In this document: one piece after another, positions 1-8,550 of the stretch
How positions within the stretch are numbered: position 1 is the stretch's first letter
Layout: every line of letters begins with the position of its first letter
Assembly (NCBI RefSeq): GCF_013409785.1
Contig: NZ_JACCBV010000001.1
Coordinates: forward strand, 1,798,001 to 1,862,000
DNA length: 64,000 bases
Source of the DNA: Microbacterium immunditiarum
GTDB lineage: Bacteria > Actinomycetota > Actinomycetes > Actinomycetales > Microbacteriaceae
Direction of reading: 5' to 3'
The notes under the pieces: model-generated
Told to the model about the DNA's origin: nothing
Seen by the model: the letters and a program-made list of their open reading frames with translations, nothing else
Databases searched by the model: none
Made by a program: the position numbers and the translations under genes

Positions 1-8
1 AGTCGGCC

Positions 9-758
9 GTGACGAGCATCCTCGTGACGAACGACGACGGCATCGCCGCCCCGGGCCTGCACGTGCTCGCGCGGCTCGCCCGGGACGCCGGCTACGACGT
101 GACGATCGCCGCGCCCGCGGAGCAGTCCAGCGGCTCGAGCGCCTCGATCATGGCGGAGGACGCCGATGGCCGCATCGCCGTCGAGCGGCGCAGCCTCGAG
201 GGACTCGACGGCATTCCGGCGTTCGCGGTGCGCGGTGGCCCAGGGCTCATCGCTCTCATCGCGGCGCGCGGCGCGTTCGGCGATCCGGCCCAGGTCGTGC
301 TCTCGGGCGTCAACCACGGTGCGAACGTGGGCCGCGCGATACTGCACTCTGGCACGGTCGGCGCGGCGCTCACGGGCGGACTCAATGGGGCGTGGGGGGT
401 CGCCGTGTCGCTCGACGTCGGCATGCGTCCGGAGGCGTTCCACTGGGAGGCCGCCGCGGCACCCGCGATCGACCTGCTGCCCGACTTGATGACCCGCCCG
501 CGGGGGACCGTCATCAATGTCAACGCCCCGAACGCTCCCACCAACCGCGGTCTGCGCGAAGCCACGCTCGCGCCCTTCGGAATCGTGCAGACGACCCTCA
601 CCGACGAAGGAGAGCACCACGTCCGGCTCGCGGTGGAGGATCTGCCGAACCGCCCGGAGCCGGGCACGGACGCGGCCTACCTCGCCGAGGGCTGGATCAC
701 CGTGACCGGAATCGATCCGGTCTCGCACTTCGAGCTCGGGCTCGCCGCGCACGACTGA
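9..758 (+). CDS. surE: 5'/3'-nucleotidase SurE
   Basis: Survival protein E, a metal-dependent phosphatase that removes phosphate from 5'- and 3'-nucleoside monophosphates in the cytoplasm. The N-terminus has the diagnostic NDDGI motif (residues 8-12, with the two metal-binding aspartates). The second SurE block SGVNHGANVG lies near residue 99. At 249 aa it has the family's usual length and looks complete. The GTG at position 9 is chosen because SurE proteins begin only a few residues before the NDDG motif. Its upstream promoter is outside the window. It converges on lsr2. Confidence 0.93.
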   Translation: MTSILVTNDDGIAAPGLHVLARLARDAGYDVTIAAPAEQSSGSSASIMAEDADGRIAVERRSLEGLDGIPAFAVRGGPGLIALIAARGAFGDPAQVVLSGVNHGANVGRAILHSGTVGAALTGGLNGAWGVAVSLDVGMRPEAFHWEAAAAPAIDLLPDLMTRPRGTVINVNAPNAPTNRGLREATLAPFGIVQTTLTDEGEHHVRLAVEDLPNRPEPGTDAAYLAEGWITVTGIDPVSHFELGLAAHD

Positions 759-794
759 CTCGGCACCGGGCCGGGAGTCCGCGAGCGTTCGACG

Positions 795-1151
795 TCAGTG
801 CGCCGCTTCGTACGCTTCGAGCACGCTCGCCGGAACGCGACCGCGCTCGGAGATGTCGTACCCGTTCTCCTTCGCCCACGCGCGGATCGCGCTGTAGTCC
901 TGCTGCCCCGCGCGGCGGCGCTTGCGTGGCGCGGAGCCCGCGGTCGAGGCCGCACCTCGACCGCCCGACACGCGACGGGCGGCCTTGGTGTACTGCTCGA
1001 GCGCGCCGCGCAGCGAGGTGGCGTTCTCGGTGGACAGGTCGATCTCGTATGCGACGCCGTCGAGCGAGAACAGGACCGTCTCGCCGGAGCCGACTTCGAG
1101 GACGGTGCCGTCGAGGTCATCGACGAGCTGATGGACGATTCTGCGTGCCAT
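795..1151 (-). CDS. lsr2: Lsr2 nucleoid-associated protein
   Basis: Lsr2 family DNA-bridging protein, the actinobacterial H-NS analogue that binds AT-rich DNA and silences xenogeneic genes. The N-terminal dimerisation domain begins MARRIVHQLVDDLDGT, followed by a basic linker (PRKRRR). The C-terminal DNA-binding domain ends IRAWAKENGYDISERGRVP, with the AT-hook-like RGR. The ATG at 1151 is preferred over a GTG three codons upstream for two reasons: Lsr2 proteins begin at this residue, and a TAATGT box lies exactly 7 nt before it, as expected for a leaderless message. Length is 118 aa. It could silence the AT-rich promoters found further on, but that is inference. Confidence 0.95.
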   Translation of the reverse strand: MARRIVHQLVDDLDGTVLEVGSGETVLFSLDGVAYEIDLSTENATSLRGALEQYTKAARRVSGGRGAASTAGSAPRKRRRAGQQDYSAIRAWAKENGYDISERGRVPASVLEAYEAAH

Positions 1152-1158
1152 ACCCGTC

Positions 1159-1164
1159 ACATTA
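1159..1164 (-). promoter_or_regulatory. -10 box of lsr2, leaderless start
   Basis: TAATGT read on the minus strand, 7 nt before the ATG at 1151. Transcription would start at or next to the start codon, and no Shine-Dalgarno sequence is visible. Confidence 0.6.
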
Positions 1165-1271
1165 GGGGAATTCAGCTTTTCGCACTATCAGGCATTCGAA
1201 GATCGGCGAATTCGCGCCGCAAGGAAATGTGAGAAAACGCTCACCCTTTATCGCGCGCATTCACGCGTGTG

Positions 1272-1784
1272 CTAATGCTCGATCGCGTCGCGCTCGAGTT
1301 CGAGCAGGAATCGTTTGACGTCGGACCGGCCGCCGTATTCGCCGAGGGACCCGTCTGATCGGACGACGCGATGCACCGGCACGATGATCGAGAACGGCGT
1401 CGTCGCACACGCGGTGCCCACGGCGCGCGCGGCCCTGGGGCTTCCGGCGGCGACGGCGACCTCGCCGTACGACGCGGTCTCGGCGTAGGGGATCTCGCGG
1501 ACCGCCTCGAGCGCGGCGCGCGTGAAGCCGCGTACCCCGCTCCAATCGACGGTCACGTCGAATTCGCGGCGTTCACCAGCGAAATACTCCTCGAGCTGCC
1601 GATCGATATCGCCGCCCGCGGTGTCGTCGGGCTCGGGAGCGCGACGCAATTCCAGAGCGATGCGCTCGAGTTCCGCACCGAGCGGCCCTTCGAACGGATG
1701 CAATTGCACGATGCCGGAGGAGGTCGCGACGATCAGGATGTCGCCGATCGGGGAGGGGTGGACTCGGAAGCGCGGGTCGGTCAT
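1272..1784 (-). CDS. Ogt/alkyltransferase-like protein lacking the catalytic cysteine
   Basis: Homologue of methylated-DNA-[protein]-cysteine S-methyltransferase, 170 aa. Both domains are present: an N-terminal RNase-H-like part and the C-terminal helix-turn-helix part (YGEVAVAAGSPRAARAVG). The hallmark PCHRV motif reads PVHRVV: residue 137 is GTG (Val) where the alkyl-accepting cysteine should be. The preceding Asn hinge (NP) is TP. Such a protein cannot perform suicidal alkyl transfer. The nearest known precedent is the alkyltransferase-like (ATL) proteins, which bind O6-alkylguanine and recruit nucleotide excision repair. Those usually carry Trp or Ala at this site and often lack the N-terminal domain. 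The fold is certain; the role is inferred. Confidence 0.85.
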   Translation of the reverse strand: MTDPRFRVHPSPIGDILIVATSSGIVQLHPFEGPLGAELERIALELRRAPEPDDTAGGDIDRQLEEYFAGERREFDVTVDWSGVRGFTRAALEAVREIPYAETASYGEVAVAAGSPRAARAVGTACATTPFSIIVPVHRVVRSDGSLGEYGGRSDVKRFLLELERDAIEH

Positions 1785-1944
1785 GGCTTCATCCTGTCTG
1801 CGCGGGGGTGGGGCATCCGTTCTCTCCGGCCCGCCCGTGAAGAGTCGTCCGCGAGGTTCCGCTGGGGAGGAACCGCCGATGACACGGCGTGTCGCAATCC
1901 GGCGAAACCCGCGCTTGAATCCCGGTCCGCGACGGGCGCCCGCC

Positions 1945-1950
1945 TAGTCT
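1945..1950 (+). promoter_or_regulatory. -10 box of the helicase-like gene, leaderless start
   Basis: TAGTCT, 7 nt before the GTG at 1958. It supports that GTG over the ATG at 2009, which also lacks a good ribosome binding site. Confidence 0.6.
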
Positions 1951-1957
1951 GGCTCGT

Positions 1958-4900
1958 GTGTGGCGTGCAGAAGTCGACGCCGTCTCGGGCGCAGAGGATG
2001 CCCTCCCCATGGCGGCCGTGAATCCCGGGACACTCGAGCTGTCCGAGCCGGGGGTCTCGGTCGTGCACATCGCCGAGCCCGAGCGCGAGCGACTCCGCGC
2101 GCAGGCCGCCGAGCTCGGCGGCCGCTCCACGCTGCTGCATTTCTCGGAGCCCGCCGACGCCGTCATCGAGATCACGAAGGCGCACCCCGGCAGTCTGCCG
2201 CAGTTCCTCACGGGTCGCTCGACCCTCCTGTCGAACCTGTTCCGCGACGAAGTCGCCCACCGCACGGCGCGCCTGGCCGCCGAGCGCATCACGGCCAAGA
2301 GCGTCGAGCTGCGCACCGTGCGCGGCATCGAGTCTGTGCACCTCGCGGTCGGGCTCGCGTCGTGGAGCATCGGGGGCCTGCGCTGCACGGCGCCCGTGCT
2401 GTTGCGCCCGCTCTCGATCCGCCGGCACCAGTCCGACATCGAGCTTGCGCTGCGCGGCGGCTCGTTCACCGTCAACCCTGAGCTCGTCCGCGCGATGCGC
2501 GAGCACTTCGGCATCCGCATCAACGGCGCCGCGCTCGCGGCGCTCGCGTACGACAACGGCGTGTTCAAGCCGCAGCCGGTGATCGATCGCCTGCGCGAAC
2601 TGACGGCCGCGATCAACACCTACACGGTGCGTCCGCGCCTCGTCGTGTCGAGCTTCGCCGACGTCGGCGCAGGCGTGGTGCGCGACATCGTCGACCAGGA
2701 CCACGTCGTGCTCAACGCGCTCGCGGGGCACGAGTCCGACCGCGAGATCTTCGCGACCCGTCGCGCCGCGCCCGCCGTACCGAGCGCGGACGAACGGCCG
2801 CCCGCGTCCGACACGCTCATCCTCGACGCCGACGCCGAGCAGGAGGGCGTGCTCGCCCGCATCGCCGACGGGCAGTCGCTCGTCGTGCACACGCTCCCGG
2901 GCACGGGTGGCACGCAGACCGTCATCAACGCGATCGGCGCGCTCGTGCGCGACGGCAAGCGCGTGCTCGTCGTGAGCGCCCGTCGCTCGACGCTCGACGG
3001 CGTGCGACACCGCCTCTCGAGCATCGGCCTGCCCGGGCTCGCGGTCTCTCCGCGTTCGCTGCAGCGCGACCTCATCCGTGCGATCGGTCGCAACGAGAAG
3101 GCGGAGGCGCCGAAGGTCGCCGAGATCGACGACGCGCTCGTGCGCCTGCGCAACGTGCTGCGCGACTACCGCCGGTCGCTGACCGCCACCCACCGCGAGC
3201 TCAGCGTATCGATGCTCGACGTCCTCCGTGAGCTCTCGAAACTCACCTCCGGCGAACACCCGCCGTCGACGTCCGCCCGCTTCGACCACCACACGCTCGT
3301 CCGAGTGGCGCCCGTGCGCAAGGAGGCGGCCGCGAAGCTCGCCGCCGCCGCGCGGCTGGGCGAGTTCCGCTTCGGCCCGGACGACTCGCCGTGGTACGGC
3401 GTGACGTTCGAGACGACGGATGCCGCGCGCGCCTCCCACACGCTCGCGGCGCGCCTGCACAAGCAGGACGTCCCGGGGCTGCTCGAGCGCGCGTACGAGC
3501 TCGTCGCCCAGACGCGCATGCGCCCGTTCCACACGATCGCGGAGCTCGGCGCCTATCTGAGGCTGCTGCAGGGCATCCGCGACTCGCTCGACCGGTTCAG
3601 CCCGACGGTCTTCGAACGGCCTCTCGCCGAGCTCATCCAGGCCCATGGCCCGCGCCGAGACGCGCCGAACATGACCGGCGCCGGCCGCCGGCGGCTCAAG
3701 CGACTGTCGCGCGAGTACGTGCGGCCGGGCGTGCACATCCCCGACATGCACGAGTGGCTCGTGCGCATCCAGAAGCAGCGCACCGATTGGCAGCGCTACG
3801 TCGACGCGGGAGTGATCCCCGAGGTTCCGCTCGGCATCGCCGACGTGCACGTCGCGTGGCAGCACGCCGAGGCGGGGCTCGCCGAGCTCGACGCGGTTCT
3901 CAGCCGCACGGGCGCCGAGCGCCTCGCGCATCTTCCGATCCCGCGCCTGGTCCGCACGCTCGCAGCTCTCGCCGCCGACTCTCCGGTCTTCGACAACCTC
4001 GTGGAGCGCGCGACGCTGCGCGGCGAGCTCGCCGACCTGGGGCTCGAGCCACTCCTCGTCGAGCTCTCCGTGCGGCACGTGCCTGAGTCCGGGGTCGGCG
4101 CCGAGCTCGAGTTCGCGTGGTGGCAGTCCGCGCTCGAGCATCTGCTGCGCTCCGACCGCGCGCTGCTCGGCGCGAACACCGCGGTCGTCGATCGTCTGGA
4201 GCGCGACTTCCGCCTCGTCGACGAGGCGCATGCCGCGGCATCCGGTCCGCTCCTGGCCGCCCAGCTCGCGACGCAGTGGCGGATCGGCATCGTCGACCTG
4301 CCCGACGAGGCCGCCGCGCTCAAGCAGGCGCTCAAGAACGGCATGGGGGAGCCCCGTCGCCTCCTCGCCGTCGCACCGTCGCTCATGCGCGTACTCGCCC
4401 CGGTGTGGCTGGCGTCGGCGTACGACGTCCCGCTGATCCCGGCCGAGCCGGAGTTCGACGTCGTCCTGATCGCGGATGCGGCGGCGCTGAGCCTCGCCGA
4501 AGCGGCTCCCGCGCTGCGCCGCGCGCGGCAGGTCGTCGCGTTCGGCGACCCCGTGACGCAGAAGCCGACGCCGTTCCGGGTGGCGTCGGATGCGCCGGCC
4601 GACGATCTCGGAACGCGCGCCCCGCGCACACCCGACATGACGGATGCCGCGACCGACCTCGACGATGAGTTCGAGTTCGACGATGTGAACGTCTTCGAGC
4701 GTCTCGCCGAGCTGCTGCCCGTCGAGACGCTCACCCGCAGTTATCGAGCCGGCGGGGAGGACCTGGCCCAACTGGTCAACGGCGCCTTCTACGGGGGCGA
4801 AATCGTGTCGCTGCCGTGGGCCGGGTCCTACCTCGGACGAGGAAGTCTCAGCGTCGACTACGTCGAAGGGGGGACGGGCGCGCCCGACCCCGTCACCGGC

Positions 4901-5737
4901 GCCGTCGAGAGCCCCGACGCAGAGGTCGCGCGCGTCGTGACGCTCGTCGTCGAGCACGCCGTCAACCGCGCGAGCGAGTCGCTCATGGTCGTGACGGCGA
5001 GCACGCGTCACGCCGAGCGGATCCGCGCGGCCGTCGAGGCGGCGTTCGCAGGACGGTGGGATGTGGCGGACTTCGTCTCGCGCGACAGCGCCGAGCCGTT
5101 CGCCGTGCTCACGCTCGAGGAGTCGGTCGCCGAGAGCCGCGACCGTGTGATCTTCTCGCTCGGCTTCGGCCTCACCAAGCACGGTCGCGTGCTGAGCGAC
5201 TTCGGCGACCTCTCGACGCCCGACGGCGAGCGCCTGCTCACTGTCGGCATGACGCGCGCGCGCCGGGCGATGGTCATCGTGTCGTCGATCCGTCCGTCGG
5301 CGTTCGACGACGGACGCCTCGAGCACGGGGCGGCGACCCTCATGGCGATCCTCGGCGGAGTCGCGGCGCGCGCTCGCGAGGCGCGCCTCGAAGACCTCGC
5401 CGACCCGCTGACGCTCGCCCTCGCGCGAGAGCTGCGCCGCCTCGGCGCCGCCGTCGAGGTGCACTACCGCGGACTCCTGCCGCTCGTCGCGCAGTACGAC
5501 GGGAAAGCGGTCGTCGTCGAGAGCGACCCCGAGACGATCGGCGAGACGCTGCGCGAATCGCTGCGCCTGCGCCCGCAGATCCTCCGCCGCCTCGGCTGGC
5601 ACTACGTGAGGGTGCACTCGTTCGACCTGTACAGCGACCCCGCGGCCGTCGCCGCCCGTATCGGCGAGATGCTCGGGATCCCGCCCGAGACGCCGCGCGC
5701 CGAGGGCGCCACGCAGCCCATCGACGTCATCGAGTGA
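1958..5737 (+). CDS. SF1 helicase-like protein with degenerate ATPase motifs and C-terminal MTES_1575-type nuclease-like domain
   Basis: A 1259-aa protein of the actinobacterial DNA2/NAM7-like helicase architecture. Residues 1-290 are a family-specific N-terminus. The P-loop region reads LPGTGGTQT (residues 313-321), with Gly at the position of the essential Walker A lysine. The motif II region reads VVLIADAAAL (about residues 835-844), with Ala at the position of the catalytic Glu. Motif III-like GDPVTQKP, motif IV-like SYRAGGEDL and motif VI-like VGMTRARRAMVIVSS are still recognisable. The C-terminal 90 residues (VVVESD ... LRRLGWHYVRVHS) resemble the MTES_1575 PD-(D/E)XK-like domain. The fold seems kept while ATP hydrolysis is doubtful. 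A nucleic-acid-binding role is plausible; a true helicase activity is not supported. Confidence 0.8.
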   Translation: MWRAEVDAVSGAEDALPMAAVNPGTLELSEPGVSVVHIAEPERERLRAQAAELGGRSTLLHFSEPADAVIEITKAHPGSLPQFLTGRSTLLSNLFRDEVAHRTARLAAERITAKSVELRTVRGIESVHLAVGLASWSIGGLRCTAPVLLRPLSIRRHQSDIELALRGGSFTVNPELVRAMREHFGIRINGAALAALAYDNGVFKPQPVIDRLRELTAAINTYTVRPRLVVSSFADVGAGVVRDIVDQDHVVLNALAGHESDREIFATRRAAPAVPSADERPPASDTLILDADAEQEGVLARIADGQSLVVHTLPGTGGTQTVINAIGALVRDGKRVLVVSARRSTLDGVRHRLSSIGLPGLAVSPRSLQRDLIRAIGRNEKAEAPKVAEIDDALVRLRNVLRDYRRSLTATHRELSVSMLDVLRELSKLTSGEHPPSTSARFDHHTLVRVAPVRKEAAAKLAAAARLGEFRFGPDDSPWYGVTFETTDAARASHTLAARLHKQDVPGLLERAYELVAQTRMRPFHTIAELGAYLRLLQGIRDSLDRFSPTVFERPLAELIQAHGPRRDAPNMTGAGRRRLKRLSREYVRPGVHIPDMHEWLVRIQKQRTDWQRYVDAGVIPEVPLGIADVHVAWQHAEAGLAELDAVLSRTGAERLAHLPIPRLVRTLAALAADSPVFDNLVERATLRGELADLGLEPLLVELSVRHVPESGVGAELEFAWWQSALEHLLRSDRALLGANTAVVDRLERDFRLVDEAHAAASGPLLAAQLATQWRIGIVDLPDEAAALKQALKNGMGEPRRLLAVAPSLMRVLAPVWLASAYDVPLIPAEPEFDVVLIADAAALSLAEAAPALRRARQVVAFGDPVTQKPTPFRVASDAPADDLGTRAPRTPDMTDAATDLDDEFEFDDVNVFERLAELLPVETLTRSYRAGGEDLAQLVNGAFYGGEIVSLPWAGSYLGRGSLSVDYVEGGTGAPDPVTGAVESPDAEVARVVTLVVEHAVNRASESLMVVTASTRHAERIRAAVEAAFAGRWDVADFVSRDSAEPFAVLTLEESVAESRDRVIFSLGFGLTKHGRVLSDFGDLSTPDGERLLTVGMTRARRAMVIVSSIRPSAFDDGRLEHGAATLMAILGGVAARAREARLEDLADPLTLALARELRRLGAAVEVHYRGLLPLVAQYDGKAVVVESDPETIGETLRESLRLRPQILRRLGWHYVRVHSFDLYSDPAAVAARIGEMLGIPPETPRAEGATQPIDVIE

Positions 5738-5743
5738 GGTTCG

Positions 5744-5962
5744 ATGCCCCCGCGTGAGAGCACGGGTTCCGGCGACGAGAGGCAGCGGGTCGTGCGCGTG
5801 CCGGGGCGTCGGCGCGCCAAGCTGACGCCCGCGCCGGGGACGACGAGCGAGCCCGTGCCGACGGACGAGGACGAGACGGATGCCTCGGCCGAGGCATCCG
5901 GCTCACGCCCGTCCGGGCCGAACGACGACCGCCTGCGGCGGGACGTGCCGCCGCACTACTGA
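5744..5962 (+). CDS. Small conserved-looking hypothetical protein
   Basis: A 72-aa, charged, low-complexity protein that starts 6 nt after the helicase-like gene and ends one base before the mscL stop codon. The N-terminal half is basic (VRVPGRRRAKL), the middle acidic (PTDEDETDASAEA), and the C-terminus ends NDDRLRRDVPPHY. No domain or membrane segment is visible. Tight coupling to the upstream gene and a clean C-terminal motif argue for a real gene. The function is unknown; it may be a partner of the helicase-like protein. Confidence 0.55.
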   Translation: MPPRESTGSGDERQRVVRVPGRRRAKLTPAPGTTSEPVPTDEDETDASAEASGSRPSGPNDDRLRRDVPPHY

Positions 5963-5963
5963 A

Positions 5964-6383
5964 TCAGGACCGGGTCGGCGGCGCCTGGCTTGCGAGCAGG
6001 TCGCGGATCTGGGCGAGCAGCTCCTGCTCGGTCGGCAGCGGCTCCTCTTCGTCCGTGCCGGCGCCGGCCTTCGCGGCCTGACGCTCCTTCCAGCGGTTCA
6101 TGGGCATCACGAAGACGAAGTAGACGACGATCGCGACGGCGAGGAACGCGATCAGGGCGTTGATGAGATCGCTGACCGGGAACGTGACCGGGCCCCACAG
6201 TCCGTTCACCGTGAAGCCGATCTCGCCGTTCGCGTCGGGCTGCCAGAACAGCGCGATCACGGGATTGACGATGGCGGCGACGATCGCGTTCACGACAGCC
6301 GTGAACGCGGCGCCGATGACGACCGCGACCGCGAGGTCGATGACGTTGCCGCGGAGGATGAACTCCTTGAAGCCTTTGAACAC
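5964..6383 (-). CDS. mscL: Large-conductance mechanosensitive channel MscL
   Basis: Pentameric membrane channel that opens under turgor stress and releases solutes. The start is the GTG giving MFKGFKEFILRGNVIDLAVAV; it is preceded at 6 nt by AGGAGG on the minus strand, so a longer in-frame GTG at 6398 is rejected. TM1 lies at about residues 14-44 and TM2 at about residues 65-95 (LINALIAFLAVAIVVYFVFV). A charged C-terminal helix with EEEPLPTEQELLAQIRDLL follows. Length is 139 aa, as usual for the family. It is convergent with the small gene before it. Confidence 0.95.
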   Translation of the reverse strand: MFKGFKEFILRGNVIDLAVAVVIGAAFTAVVNAIVAAIVNPVIALFWQPDANGEIGFTVNGLWGPVTFPVSDLINALIAFLAVAIVVYFVFVMPMNRWKERQAAKAGAGTDEEEPLPTEQELLAQIRDLLASQAPPTRS

Positions 6384-6417
6384 GTGATGCCTCCTCACTG
6401 TCGCCGGCCTCCGCCGG

Positions 6418-6720
6418 CTACGAGCCCGTGGCGACGGGCGCGGACTTCGACTCAGACTTCGACTCAGACTTCGATGATGTCGAAGTCGCCGCAGCGGTGC
6501 CAGACCCCGACTCGGAGGATGATGTCGACGCGGTCTTCTCGGAGGAGCGCGAGTCGGTGCGGTAGAAGCCGGACCCGTTGAAGGTCACGCCGATCGATCC
6601 GTACTCCTTGCGCAGGGCGCCGCCGCACGCGGGGCACTCGGTGAGCGAGGGGTCGGAGAAGGACTGCACGGCGTCGAAGCGGTGGTCGCACTGCTTGCAG
6701 GCGTAGGCGTAGGTGGGCAT
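6418..6720 (-). CDS. FmdB-type zinc ribbon protein
   Basis: The protein begins MPTYAYACKQCDHRFDAVQ, the signature of the FmdB/CxxC_CxxC_SSSS zinc ribbon family, with a zinc site formed by CKQC and CPAC. It was first described as a putative regulatory protein and its function is unsettled. After residue 45 the sequence becomes a Ser/Thr/Lys-rich tail containing SKSESKSESKS, probably disordered. The ATG at 6720 is chosen because the family starts at MPTY and GAGG lies just upstream; an in-frame extension to 6780 is unlikely. Length is 100 aa. Confidence 0.85.
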   Translation of the reverse strand: MPTYAYACKQCDHRFDAVQSFSDPSLTECPACGGALRKEYGSIGVTFNGSGFYRTDSRSSEKTASTSSSESGSGTAAATSTSSKSESKSESKSAPVATGS

Positions 6721-6852
6721 GTTCCTCGGTCTTGCTCTCGGATGAGTCTCAGCGCCGCGCGGGTGGTGCGCTCCAACCATTCTCGCATCCGGTTCCGGTC
6801 AGTCGGACGGCGTCGGGTGGTGTGCGCACCCGCGGCTTACGCTTGACCGAAG

Positions 6853-6890
6853 TTGACTATATTCGGTAACCTGCATAATATAGAATGCAG
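6853..6890 (+). promoter_or_regulatory. Promoter and overlapping palindromic operator of catabolic unit 1
   Basis: TTGACT (6853-6858) and TAATAT (6876-6881) are separated by 17 nt, an excellent vegetative promoter. The inverted repeat CTGCATAATATAGAATGCAG (6871-6890) has perfect 6-nt arms and covers the -10 box, so a bound protein would block RNA polymerase. The core CATAATATA recurs at 17080 and, on the other strand, at 29342-29350. The likely ligand is the GntR regulator encoded at 16345. Confidence 0.7.
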
Positions 6891-6913
6891 AAACAGGCAA
6901 CGGAGGCTGTTCC

Positions 6914-8488
6914 ATGAGCTCTTCCACAAGCGAAGTCACCGTCATCGACGGTCTCTCGTTCGTGTCCGACGACGGGTGCTGGGCGATCGACCCCAACGCA
7001 CGGACGCTTGCCGAGCTCCTTCAGGACGCCGCATCGACGTTCCCCGATGTGGAGGCGTTCGTCGCGGGTGAGGAGCGGCTGACGTTCGGCGAGTGGTGGC
7101 GGCGCGCCGGCGCGGTCGCCCGGCAGCTGGCCGACCTGGGTGTGAAGCGCGGCTCCGTTGTCGCCATCTCGCTTCCGCCCTCGCTCGAGTTCGCCGTTGC
7201 CTACGCGGCGATCGCCCGCGCGGGCGGCGTCATCACCGGAATGAACCCCCGTCTGGGCTCGCGCGAACTGGATCACATCACAGCGCTCGCCGAGCCGGCG
7301 GTGATCATCAGCGGACCCGACCTCGTGGATCGGCTGCCGGAGCCGTACAAGCCCGCCGTGCTGCTCGTCGATGACCTGGCCCAGGAGGGCGATCGCGCGC
7401 CGCTGGACGTCGTGGACGTCGACGAGACCGACCCGGCGATCATCGTCTGGACGAGCGGTACGACCGGCCTGCCGAAGGGCGCCTGGTTCGACAACGCGGG
7501 ACTTCGCGGGTCCGCATACGGATCCTCCGACTTCATCCGCCGCTGGGACCGGCGCCTGCTGCCGCTGGCGTTCGTGCACGGCGGCTTCATGACCAAGGTG
7601 TGGGAGTGCGTCGCGAGCGGCACGACGACGGTCATCACGCCCGTGCCGTGGCGCGCGAACGAGATGCTCGATCTGCTCGAGCGCGAGCGCATCACTGTCG
7701 CCACCGGTGCGCCGACCCAGTGGGAGCGGCTCGTGGCGCTGCCCGACGTCGCCGAGCGCGATCTGTCGGCCTTCCGCCTCGCGATCACCGCGACGGCACC
7801 GGCGAGCCCGGAGCTCATCAAGAAGATGCAGTCCGTCCTCGGCGTCCGCGTCGCGGTGCGCTTCGGGAGCAGCGAGTCCGGCCCGGGCACGGGGACGCGC
7901 GAAGAGGACGAGCCGGAGGTCATGGCGTCCACTCTCGGTCGGCCCCTCCCCGGCGCCGAGGTCAGCATCGTCGACGACGAAGGGAACGTCGTGGGTCCGG
8001 ACGTCATCGGGGCGATCCGGCTCCGCCACCCCGGCTGCATGCGAGGCTACTGGCGCGATCCGGAGGAGACCGCCAAGGCGCTCGACACGGACGGCTGGCT
8101 CCGCACCGGCGACCTCGGGTACATCCGCGAGGACGGGAACCTCGTCCTGAGCGGACGGGCCTCCGACCTCTACATCCGCGGCGGCTACAACGTCTACCCG
8201 CGCGAGATCGAGCTCGCGCTCCTCGAGAGCGACATCGTGGCGGATGTCGCGGTCGTGGGCGTCCCGGCGAAGCAGGTCGGAGAGAAGGGGGTCGCCTTCA
8301 TCGTTCCCACCGACCCGGCTGCGGCGCCGAGCCTCGACGACATCCGCGCGAATCTGCGGGGCCGCATCGCGGACTACAAGGTCCCCGAGGCCATCCGGAT
8401 CGTCGATGAGCTTCCGCTGACCGCCTTCATGAAGGTCGATCGCAAGCGGATCAAGGAGCTGGCGCTGGAGACGTTCCCCGATCTCTGA
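6914..8488 (+). CDS. Acyl-CoA ligase (ANL superfamily), probably for an aromatic or branched carboxylic acid
   Basis: A 524-aa AMP-forming ligase that would activate the imported carboxylic acid as its CoA thioester. ANL motifs are clear: VWTSGTTGLPKGA (A3, about residue 178), GSSESGPGTG (A5), GWLRTGDLGYIREDG (A7) and GRASDLYIRGGYNVYP (A8). The catalytic lysine region is LTAFMKVDRKR near the C-terminus. It is the first gene of unit 1 and has a GGAGG-type ribosome site. The exact acid cannot be read from the sequence; linkage to ring-cleavage genes favours an aryl-alkanoic acid over a fatty acid. Confidence 0.85.
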   Translation: MSSSTSEVTVIDGLSFVSDDGCWAIDPNARTLAELLQDAASTFPDVEAFVAGEERLTFGEWWRRAGAVARQLADLGVKRGSVVAISLPPSLEFAVAYAAIARAGGVITGMNPRLGSRELDHITALAEPAVIISGPDLVDRLPEPYKPAVLLVDDLAQEGDRAPLDVVDVDETDPAIIVWTSGTTGLPKGAWFDNAGLRGSAYGSSDFIRRWDRRLLPLAFVHGGFMTKVWECVASGTTTVITPVPWRANEMLDLLERERITVATGAPTQWERLVALPDVAERDLSAFRLAITATAPASPELIKKMQSVLGVRVAVRFGSSESGPGTGTREEDEPEVMASTLGRPLPGAEVSIVDDEGNVVGPDVIGAIRLRHPGCMRGYWRDPEETAKALDTDGWLRTGDLGYIREDGNLVLSGRASDLYIRGGYNVYPREIELALLESDIVADVAVVGVPAKQVGEKGVAFIVPTDPAAAPSLDDIRANLRGRIADYKVPEAIRIVDELPLTAFMKVDRKRIKELALETFPDL

Positions 8489-8550
8489 CCCGGACGGCGA
8501 GTCACATCGAACAACCCCACTTCCACGAACGTGTACGAAACGGAGAGAAC

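Noticed and set aside
1229..1244. GTGAG/CTCAC hairpin upstream of lsr2
   Set aside because: A 5-bp stem in AT-rich promoter DNA is likely chance; no conserved regulatory RNA resembles it.
1781..5617. Very long reading frame on the minus strand opposite the helicase-like gene
   Set aside because: It is the shadow of a high-GC gene: arginine- and valine-rich, no domain, and the plus-strand protein has clear helicase-like and nuclease-like motifs.
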